NCBI GenBank assembly: GCA_034435055.1
Contig: DAOTXS010000065.1
Coordinates: 1 to 64,000, forward strand
DNA length: 64,000 bases
Reading direction: 5' to 3'
Origin: DAOTXS01 sp034435055
GTDB taxonomy: Bacteria; Chloroflexota; Anaerolineae; UBA4142
Position numbers and translations under genes: made by a program. Position 1 is the stretch's first letter; every line of letters begins with the position of its first letter. The notes under the pieces were generated by a model. The model was given only the letters and a program-made list of their open reading frames with translations, was not told where the DNA came from and did not search any database. Positions 24,509 through 31,220 of this stretch are shown in pieces.

Positions 24509-25345
24509 ATGCGGCAACGCGCCGGCATTTTGATCTTCATCGTGGCGATGTTGGTGTTGAGCGTGTGTACTTTGGCGGTGCGTCTCAGCCCTGTGCCGCA
24601 AATTCTTGCACCGATTTCTGCATTCGTTTCTACGCCAACGCCTACGCCACGTTTCACGGACAACGATGTCCGCGTCGTCGCCATCGTCGCAACGTACGAA
24701 GCGCAAGTTTTCCCAGAGCCGTTGAAATCGCAAGCGTACACCGCGATTGCGTGGACGATGCGCAATCGGATCGAGATCGGATTTGGCGGCGCGGTGCGTT
24801 ACACCGATGAACGCGTGACGAGTCGTTACGCCTCATATTCTGAACACAAAAATGATTTGCCCGACCCGCGCGCCATCGAAATCGCGCGGCAGGTGTTGAG
24901 CGCGGAAACGAATGTCGATGATCCGACGCGCGGCGCGCGCCACTTTGTCGATCATTCGTACTGGACGGGGACGAACGAGCAAACCGGCGCGTTGGTCAAG
25001 GTGCGCGGCAAATTCAGTGATGTCGATGTGCAACGCTTGATCGAGGATGGAAAATTTTTGATGACGATTGAATGGCAAACGCCAACCGACCATCCGCGCG
25101 GTCAACTTTTTTACGGATTGTATTTTTTCGACTACTGGCCTCCCGTTACACCCATCGTCACCGCCACGTTCACGCCAACGCGCCGCCCCACAGCAACGAT
25201 CACACGGACATCAACGCGCACGCTCACGTCCACCCGCACCTTGACTCCAACCCGAACCATAACGACTACGCCAACGCTGACGGCTACGCCGACAATCAGT
25301 GTAACGCCAACGATGCCGGCGACCGTTGAAATCAAGATTCAGTGA
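24509..25345 (+). CDS. Secreted protein with SleB-like hydrolase region and Thr/Pro repeats
   Basis: 278 residues. An N-terminal hydrophobic segment (ILIFIVAMLVLSVCTLAVRL) acts as signal or anchor. Residues about 55-215 resemble SleB-type cell-wall hydrolases: VVAIVATYEAQVFPEPLKSQ followed by AYTAIAWTMRNRI parallels the YAEARGEP...GQ.AVAxVVLNRV pattern, and RGARHFVDHSYW parallels the late ATHF motif. The conserved glutamate is E66 or so. The C-terminal 60 residues are tandem T-x-T-P-T/T-R-T units (TRTSTRTLTSTRTLTPTRTI), a wall-spanning linker. It sits between prfA and prmC, and prmC overlaps its stop. The family call is tentative. Confidence 0.6.
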   Translation: MRQRAGILIFIVAMLVLSVCTLAVRLSPVPQILAPISAFVSTPTPTPRFTDNDVRVVAIVATYEAQVFPEPLKSQAYTAIAWTMRNRIEIGFGGAVRYTDERVTSRYASYSEHKNDLPDPRAIEIARQVLSAETNVDDPTRGARHFVDHSYWTGTNEQTGALVKVRGKFSDVDVQRLIEDGKFLMTIEWQTPTDHPRGQLFYGLYFFDYWPPVTPIVTATFTPTRRPTATITRTSTRTLTSTRTLTPTRTITTTPTLTATPTISVTPTMPATVEIKIQ

Positions 25346-26274
25346 TGCCGCAACCGACGATTCAAGATGTTTTGCTCGATGCCGTCCGCGCGCTCGGCGC
25401 AACGATGGCGTATCACGACGCGCGACTGCAAGCAGAACTTTTACTTGCACACGCGCTTGAAACTTCGCGGTCGATGATGCTTGCGCGCTTGAATGAATCG
25501 ATTGCGCCCGATGTGGCGGCGCGATACGCGGCATCCGTCGCGCGACGCGCGCAACACGAACCGCTCGCGTACATCATCGGCCATCAAGAATTTTATGGAC
25601 TCGATTTCATCGTCGACCGGCGCGTGTTGATCCCGCGCCACGAAACGGAAACGCTCGTCCAACTCGCGCTGGAACGCGTGCAAAAAATTTTATCGCCGGT
25701 GATTGTCGATGTTGGCACCGGGTCGGGTGCGCTCGCGTTGACGCTGGCGCATCATTTGCCCCGCGCGCGCGTATTCGCGCTCGATCAATCGCGCGATGCG
25801 TTGGACGTGGCGCGACTGAACGCAAAACGCTTGAACGTGGAATCGCGCGTTGAATTTTTGCTATCCGATTTACTCGATGCCTTGGGTGATGCGTTTGATC
25901 TTTTGGTCGCCAATCTGCCGTACATTCCTTCGACGCGTTTTGATCAACTGCCGCGCGAAATCCGTGCATTTGAGCCGCGCGCCGCGCTCGACGGCGGCGA
26001 AGATGGTCTTGTCGTGATGCGGCGTCTGCTTGCGCAATTGGAATCGCACGCCAAGCGAAACGCGGTCGCGTTGTTGGAAATTTCGGAAGAGCAGGGCAAC
26101 GCTGCCATCGAAATGGCGCGGCGCATTTTGCCGGGTGCGGTGGTTACGTTGCACCCAGATTTGGAAAGATTAGATCGCGTGATGGAAATCAAAATGCTGA
26201 CGGAAGGCAGAGACTCGGTCTTCCGTCCCCGTCTTCGGTCGGGTTATGAGAACCCAACTTCTTCCCACAACTGA
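25345..26274 (+). CDS. prmC: Release factor glutamine methyltransferase PrmC/HemK
   Basis: 309 residues. The N-terminal helical substrate-binding region (about 1-85) is followed by the Rossmann methyltransferase domain: PLAYIIGHQEFYGLDFIVDR, IPRHETETLVQLAL, IVDVGTGSGALALTLAH (SAM-binding motif I) and LLVANLPYIPSTRFDQLPRE. The catalytic motif is NLPY instead of the usual NPPY, a variant also tolerated in other PrmC-like enzymes. It methylates the GGQ glutamine of RF1/RF2; prfA is two genes upstream. The ATG overlaps the preceding stop (TGATG). The C-terminal tail overlaps tsaC by 29 bases, which is unusual. Confidence 0.92.
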   Translation: MPQPTIQDVLLDAVRALGATMAYHDARLQAELLLAHALETSRSMMLARLNESIAPDVAARYAASVARRAQHEPLAYIIGHQEFYGLDFIVDRRVLIPRHETETLVQLALERVQKILSPVIVDVGTGSGALALTLAHHLPRARVFALDQSRDALDVARLNAKRLNVESRVEFLLSDLLDALGDAFDLLVANLPYIPSTRFDQLPREIRAFEPRAALDGGEDGLVVMRRLLAQLESHAKRNAVALLEISEEQGNAAIEMARRILPGAVVTLHPDLERLDRVMEIKMLTEGRDSVFRPRLRSGYENPTSSHN

Positions 26275-26890
26275 TACTCAGGCGTTTGCCCACGCCGTCC
26301 GACTTTTGCGCGCCGGCAAAGTGATTGCATTTCCAACCGACACGGTTTACGGCATCGGCGCGGACGGTTTCAACGAACGTGCGATCGAGCAATTGTTCGT
26401 CGTCAAGGAACGCGAGCGCGGCAAGGCAATTCCGTATTTGTTGTCCGATACCAAAGATTTGGCGAAGGTGGCGCGTGAAATTCCGCGCGCCGCGCAGATG
26501 CTCGCGGAAAAATTTTTCCCGGGCGGACTGACGCTCGTTGTGCCGGCGTCGCCGCGCGTGCCAAAAATCCTGATTGCCGGCGGCGATACGATTGCGGTGC
26601 GCGTGCCCAATCATCCCACAACGCGTGCGCTGATCGATGCGTTGGGCGCGCCGCTCGCGGCGACGAGCGCAAATATCTCCGGCGGCGAAAATCCGGCGAA
26701 CGCGCGTGATGTGCTCAAACAACTCGACGGGCGCATTCCACTTATTCTCGATGGCGGTGCGACGCGCGGCAACATTCCGTCCACCGTTGTCGATGTCTCG
26801 ACCGATCCGCCGAAGGTGTTGCGGGTAGGAGTAATTACGGTCGAGGAAATTGAAAAAGTAGTTGGACAAGTTGCATCGTTTGATGGTTGA
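26246..26890 (+). CDS. tsaC: Threonylcarbamoyl-AMP synthase (Sua5/YrdC family)
   Basis: 214 residues, single YrdC domain: VIAFPTDTVYGIGADGFNER, KERERGKAIPYLLSDTKDLA, FFPGGLTLVVPASPRVPKI and VRVPNHPTTRALIDALGAPL, plus the ending SGGENPANARDV. The enzyme makes threonylcarbamoyl-AMP from Thr, bicarbonate and ATP for the t6A37 modification of ANN-decoding tRNAs. The C-terminal Sua5 domain is absent, so TsaC rather than Sua5. It overlaps prmC by 29 bases, with only a weak GGGTT upstream; translational coupling is likely. The prfA-prmC-tsaC order is common in bacteria. Confidence 0.93.
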   Translation: MRTQLLPTTDTQAFAHAVRLLRAGKVIAFPTDTVYGIGADGFNERAIEQLFVVKERERGKAIPYLLSDTKDLAKVAREIPRAAQMLAEKFFPGGLTLVVPASPRVPKILIAGGDTIAVRVPNHPTTRALIDALGAPLAATSANISGGENPANARDVLKQLDGRIPLILDGGATRGNIPSTVVDVSTDPPKVLRVGVITVEEIEKVVGQVASFDG

Positions 26891-26942
26891 ATGGTTTCGT
26901 TGGCTATCAAATGTATCTATGCAACAGTGCAACTGACGAACT

Positions 26943-28133
26943 ATGCTAATCGGAATCGATGCCAGCCGCGCGACGAGCGCGACACCCACCGGCACAGAAA
27001 CTTATTCACGCGAACTGATTCGCGCGCTCCTCGCGCTTGATCGCAAGAATCAGTATCGATTGTATTTGCAAAGCGATGCGCCGCGCGATTTTTTTGCACC
27101 TTTGCAGTCAATGTCATTGCGAGCGGAGCGAAGCAATCTCTCAAACAACTTGAAAGATTGCTTCGTCGCAAATGACGCTCCTCGCAATGACAAGCGTGAT
27201 AATTTTGAATTGCGAATTCTAAAGCTCCCCCGCCTTTGGACTCACCTTCGCCTCTCGTTTGAAATGCTCACACGCGCGCCGGATGTCTTGTGGGTTCCGG
27301 CGCACGTTCTGCCGCCCATTCATCCGCGCCGCTCGATTGTAACGGTGCACGACCTGGGATATTTGCATTTCCCGCGCGCGCATCCGCCGCTACAACGACT
27401 GTATCACACGTGGTCAACGCGGTGGAACGCGCGCGCCGCCGCGCACATCTTCGCCGATTCCGAGGCGACGCGCGATGACTTGATGCAATTGTTGAACGTG
27501 CCGCTGGAAAAAATTACCATTGTGTATCCGGCGTACGATGCGGAATTGTACAAACCGGTGCGCGATATTGCGCTAATCGAAAACGTGCGCGCGAAATATC
27601 GCGTAGGCGAAGACTATATCCTCAGCATCGGCACAATTCATCCGCGCAAAAACTATGCGCGGTTGATTGAGGCATTTAGCAAATTGCGAATGGCAAATTG
27701 CAAATTGATGATCGTTGGCAAACGCGGTTGGTGGTACCAAGAGACGTTTGACATTGTGCCGCGTTTGGGCTTAGAGTCGAAAGTACAGTTTCTCGATTAT
27801 GTCCCGGTTTCCGATTTGCCTGCGCTCATCAGCGGCGCGCGCTTGCTCGCGTTTCCCAGTTTGCACGAAGGATTTGGTTTGCCGGTGTTGGAAGCGCACG
27901 CGTGCGGTACGCCGGTTGTTTGCTCGATGGTGTCGTCGTTGCCGGAAGCCGCCGGCGATGCCGCGCTCTTTTTCGACCCGCTCGACGTTGACGCGATTGC
28001 CGGCGCGATGAATCGTGTCTTGACGGACGAGGCGTTGCGCGCAAAATTGATCGAGCGGGGTTTTGATAATCTCAAACGCTTTGCGTGGCAAGCCAGCGCG
28101 CGTCAAGTGCTGGATGTGATTCAAAAACTATGA
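26943..28133 (+). CDS. GT4 family glycosyltransferase with in-frame repeat insertion
   Basis: 396 residues, GT-B fold: IGIDASRATSATPTGTETYS donor-loop region at the N-terminus, SIVTVHDLGYLHFPRAHPP, HIFADSEATRDDLMQLLNV, ILSIGTIHPRKNYARLIEAF, and the nucleotide-sugar motif FPSLHEGFGLPVLEAHACGT. It transfers a sugar to a polysaccharide or lipid precursor on the cytoplasmic side. Codons for 27 residues (LRAERSNLSNNLKDCFVAND and flanks, nucleotides 27112-27192) come from a family A repeat inserted in frame. A second word-repeat stretch encodes LRMANCKLMI at 27680-27708. Its stop overlaps the ATG of the next gene. Confidence 0.88.
   Translation: MLIGIDASRATSATPTGTETYSRELIRALLALDRKNQYRLYLQSDAPRDFFAPLQSMSLRAERSNLSNNLKDCFVANDAPRNDKRDNFELRILKLPRLWTHLRLSFEMLTRAPDVLWVPAHVLPPIHPRRSIVTVHDLGYLHFPRAHPPLQRLYHTWSTRWNARAAAHIFADSEATRDDLMQLLNVPLEKITIVYPAYDAELYKPVRDIALIENVRAKYRVGEDYILSIGTIHPRKNYARLIEAFSKLRMANCKLMIVGKRGWWYQETFDIVPRLGLESKVQFLDYVPVSDLPALISGARLLAFPSLHEGFGLPVLEAHACGTPVVCSMVSSLPEAAGDAALFFDPLDVDAIAGAMNRVLTDEALRAKLIERGFDNLKRFAWQASARQVLDVIQKL
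27112..27192 (+). repeat. Family A palindromic repeat inserted in frame in glycosyltransferase
   Basis: Same terminal inverted repeats (TGTCATTGCGAG / CTCGCAATGACA) as 15783-15866. Exactly 81 bases, a multiple of three, with no stop in the gene's frame. It therefore adds 27 residues without breaking the enzyme. Confidence 0.9.
27680..27708 (+). repeat. Reiterated-word stretch inside glycosyltransferase
   Basis: CAAATTGCGAATGGCAAATT and GCAAATTGAT repeat one word within the coding sequence, at the start of the second Rossmann domain. Confidence 0.4.
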
Positions 28134-29656
28134 AACACTTTTTGTTGCCGGTCCTTTTGTTTCTACTATTTATATTGTCAAGCCCGGTGCGAGCGCAAGG
28201 CGTGAACATCGATCCGCGCGTTCTCGCCGATACCGCCGATGGCAAGGTGGGTCGATTTCTCGTCGTCATGAAATCGCAAACGCAAACGCGCGCGCTGGTT
28301 GCATTGACATCTGATCGCGCGGCGCGCGGTCGCTTGGTGTTCGACGCGCTCAGGCGAAACGCCGACGCGACGCAATCGAATGTGCGGGCGCAGTTAAATG
28401 CGCTGAACGTCAAGCATCGCGCGTACTGGATCGTGAATGTCATCGCGGTGGAAGGTAGGCGTGATGCCGTCGATGCGCTGGCGGCGCGCGCGGATGTTTT
28501 AGCGATTGAATCGGATCGTGAATTTCGCGTGCCGCTGGAACCGCCAGCGTCCGTGCCCGCCGCGCCGAATGCTGTCGAATGGAATGTGAGCAAGATCGGC
28601 GCGCCGCCGGTGTGGAACGCGGGTTTCACCGGGCAAGGCATCGTGTACGCGAATGCAGACACTGGCGTGCAGTGGGATCATCCCGCGTTGATTTCACATT
28701 ATCGCGGTTGGGATGGCGCGATGGCGGATCACAATTACAATTGGTGGGATGCGATTCATTCCGGCAACAATCCGTGTAATTCCAACAATCCTTCCATTCC
28801 CTTGCCGGCTTCCGGCTCGCCGGCGCCGTGCGATCCGTACGGGCATGGCACGCACACGTTAGGCATTGGCATCGGCGATGACGGCGCCGGCAATCAGGTG
28901 GGAGTTGCGCCCGGCGCAAAATGGATTTCCTGTCGCAATATGAATAGTTTGGGGTACGGCACGCCAAGCACGTATTTGGAATGTTTTCAATTCTTTCTCG
29001 CGCCCACGGATTTGAACGGCAACAATCCCGATCCGACGAAACGCCCGGATGTCGTTGGCAATTCGTACGGCTGTCCGCCAAGCGAAGGATGTGCCGCCAA
29101 TAGTTTGCTCGTGGCGATGGATAACTTGCGCGCCGCCGGTATTTTTATGGCAGTGTCAGCCGGCAATGCCGGTCCCAGTTGTTCATCGATCAATGATCCG
29201 CCGGCAATCTACGATTCTGCGATCACGATTGGCGCGACGGACGGCAACGATGCTATCGCCGTGTTCAGCAGTCGCGGTTCGGTAACCATTGATGGAAGTA
29301 ATCGACGCAAGCCGGATTTGGTTGCGCCGGGTGTTGGCGTTCGTTCGAGCTATCCGACGAATGTGTATGTCGGAATTTCCGGCACATCGATGGCGGCACC
29401 GCACGTTGCCGGCGCGGTGGCGTTGTTGTGGTCGGCGTTCCCGGCATTGCGCGGAAATGTTGATGCAACCGAAACGTTGCTGGAGCAAACAGCGGTGCGG
29501 TTGGTGACATCGCAAACGTGCGGCGGCGACGCGGCATTTCAATATCCGAACAACGTTTTTGGTTATGGACGCATCGATGTCTGGGCGGCGTACGATTATC
29601 AATCTCCGCCCCGCGGATTCAAATATCGTTTTCCAATGATCAGCCACAATCCGTAA
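28130..29656 (+). CDS. Secreted subtilisin-like S8 serine protease
   Basis: 508 residues from the ATG that overlaps the upstream stop (ATGA). A signal peptide (MKHFLLPVLLFLLFILSSPV, cut near VRAQ) is followed by an I9-like propeptide (GRFLVVMKSQTQTRALVALT...VIAVEGRRDAVDALAARAD). The catalytic triad is complete: Asp in VYANADTGVQWDHPAL (about 178), His in DPYGHGTHTLGIGIGDD (about 241), Ser in GISGTSMAAPHVAGAVALL (about 419), with the oxyanion Asn in VSAGNAGPSCSS. It should be an exported, self-maturing protease for nutrition or envelope turnover. A terminator follows at 29748. Confidence 0.93.
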   Translation: MKHFLLPVLLFLLFILSSPVRAQGVNIDPRVLADTADGKVGRFLVVMKSQTQTRALVALTSDRAARGRLVFDALRRNADATQSNVRAQLNALNVKHRAYWIVNVIAVEGRRDAVDALAARADVLAIESDREFRVPLEPPASVPAAPNAVEWNVSKIGAPPVWNAGFTGQGIVYANADTGVQWDHPALISHYRGWDGAMADHNYNWWDAIHSGNNPCNSNNPSIPLPASGSPAPCDPYGHGTHTLGIGIGDDGAGNQVGVAPGAKWISCRNMNSLGYGTPSTYLECFQFFLAPTDLNGNNPDPTKRPDVVGNSYGCPPSEGCAANSLLVAMDNLRAAGIFMAVSAGNAGPSCSSINDPPAIYDSAITIGATDGNDAIAVFSSRGSVTIDGSNRRKPDLVAPGVGVRSSYPTNVYVGISGTSMAAPHVAGAVALLWSAFPALRGNVDATETLLEQTAVRLVTSQTCGGDAAFQYPNNVFGYGRIDVWAAYDYQSPPRGFKYRFPMISHNP

Positions 29657-29747
29657 AATTAACTTACCTTGCGTTAATCTCTGTCTCATCGATGCGCGTT
29701 ACGATTGGGCGGAGATTTTGTTTTGCAGTGTTGCCGTCAATCTTTTG

Positions 29748-29783
29748 ATCCGCGAATCACGCGAAATTCGCGGATTATTTTTG
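29748..29783 (+). terminator. Terminator after the subtilase gene
   Basis: ATCCGCGAAT (29748-29757) pairs with ATTCGCGGAT (29766-29775), followed by TATTTTT. It belongs to the GCGAATC word family seen also near 3870. Confidence 0.85.
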
Positions 29784-29818
29784 AGGTTTGGCAAAGCAAA
29801 AAAATCGAAGGAGACTTT

Positions 29819-31090
29819 ATGTTCCGACCCAAACGCCTTCTCTTTGCGTCGATGATTCTTCTGTTACTCGCGGCATGCGTATCACCCGCGCCGACCCCGG
29901 CGCCGACCGCCCCGCCACCAACCAGCACGCCGAATCCGGAATTCGATTCCGCGCGCGCGTACGAGCACAATCGATTCTTGGCGGAAACGATTGGTACGCG
30001 CGTGGCAGGCACAGACGCCGCAACGCGCGCCGGCGATTACATCGCGCAAGAATTTATCAAGTACGGTTACGTCATCGAAAGGCAAGCGTTCACGTTCGAG
30101 GGCTGGGAAGATCGCGGCACGCAAGTGCAATTGATCGTGCCGGAAACGCGAACGCTCAACGCACGTCCGATTCAGTACAGTCCCGCCGGCAAAGTTGAAG
30201 CCGAAGTGGTGGCGGTAGGTGGTTTGGGCGAAGCCGGCGATTTTGCGCGTGTGAATGTCAAAGGCAAAATCGCGCTCGTGCAACGTGGGACGATTCCGTT
30301 TTCCGATAAAGCACTCAACGCGCAGAACGCCGGCGCGCTCGCGGCAATCGTTTACAACAACGCGCCGGATAATTTTCAAGGCATGTTGCGCGAACGGCCA
30401 TCGATTCCGGTTTTGGCGTTGAGCGGACGGGACGGACAAGCGATTATCGATTGGCTGGCGAAAGGTGCGGTGAAAATCAAAATCGAGAGCGATGCCGGAA
30501 TTATGCAACGTACCGGACGCAACATCATCGCGACGAAACGCGGCGCAAGTAACCGCGTCATCGTCTTGGGCGCGCATTACGATTCGGTTGAACTCGGCAA
30601 AGGCGCGAATGATAACGGGTCGGGAACTGCGGTCCTGCTCGAACTTGCGCGTGTGCTGGGACAAAAATCGCGCGCGGCGACGCTTGTCTTCGTCGCGTTC
30701 GATGCGGAGGAACTGGGACTGATCGGCTCGCGGCATTACGTTGCTGGATTGAACGACGACGCGCGCCAGAAAATCATCGCGATGTTGAACTTTGATATGC
30801 TCGGCGGCGGAAGCGGCGGGCTGGGGCTGGGCGGCGACGGCGACGTGGGACGCGCGGCGCGTGACGCGGCGGAAGCGTTGAAAATTCCCGCGCGCAATTT
30901 CCGCCTGGGGAGTAATGCAAGTAGTGACCACGCGCCATTTCAGAACGCCGGCATCGATACGGTTTTCTTCTCGCGCGATTACGATTTGCTTCACACGCCG
31001 CAAGACACATTCGATCAGATACGTGAGCAATTTCTGGCGGAAGCCGGACGCGTGGCGGTGAAGGCGGTAGAGGGGCTGGAGGTGTGGTGA
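29819..31090 (+). CDS. M28 family zinc aminopeptidase lipoprotein with PA domain
   Basis: 423 residues. The lipobox LLFASMILLLLAAC leads into a Thr/Pro linker (PTPAPTAPPPTSTPNPEFD). A PA domain lies at about 130-215 (VKGKIALVQRGTIPFSDKAL). The M28 di-zinc core follows: GAHYDSVELGKGANDNGSGT (His-Asp and the bridging Asp), FVAFDAEELGLIGSRHYV (catalytic Glu and Zn Glu), FDMLGGGSGG, and SDHAPFQNAGIDTVFF (last Zn His). It likely removes N-terminal residues from peptides at the cell surface, matching the upstream protease. GAAGGAG precedes the ATG at 29819; longer forms are rejected. Confidence 0.92.
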   Translation: MFRPKRLLFASMILLLLAACVSPAPTPAPTAPPPTSTPNPEFDSARAYEHNRFLAETIGTRVAGTDAATRAGDYIAQEFIKYGYVIERQAFTFEGWEDRGTQVQLIVPETRTLNARPIQYSPAGKVEAEVVAVGGLGEAGDFARVNVKGKIALVQRGTIPFSDKALNAQNAGALAAIVYNNAPDNFQGMLRERPSIPVLALSGRDGQAIIDWLAKGAVKIKIESDAGIMQRTGRNIIATKRGASNRVIVLGAHYDSVELGKGANDNGSGTAVLLELARVLGQKSRAATLVFVAFDAEELGLIGSRHYVAGLNDDARQKIIAMLNFDMLGGGSGGLGLGGDGDVGRAARDAAEALKIPARNFRLGSNASSDHAPFQNAGIDTVFFSRDYDLLHTPQDTFDQIREQFLAEAGRVAVKAVEGLEVW

Positions 31091-31098
31091 ATGGGAAG

Positions 31099-31150
31099 TT
31101 GGGTGATTGGATGATTAGGTGATTGGGTGATAAGGTGATTGGGGATTTTT
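31099..31150. repeat. Reiterated-word spacer
   Basis: GGGTGATTGGATGATTAGGT and GATTGGGTGATAAGGTGATT repeat the word GGTGATTG with small changes. It fills the gap before the promoter of the STAND gene. Confidence 0.6.
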
Positions 31151-31177
31151 GATTTGCGATTGACTGCGTGATATAAT
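31149..31177 (+). promoter_or_regulatory. Promoter of the STAND NTPase gene
   Basis: TTGATT (31149-31154), 17-base spacer, TATAAT (31172-31177). The ATG at 31221 has GGAGG five bases upstream. Confidence 0.75.
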
Positions 31178-31220
31178 CAGGTTGAGCAAGCGTGCGTGAT
31201 TCTGCGTCGTGGAGGCAAAG

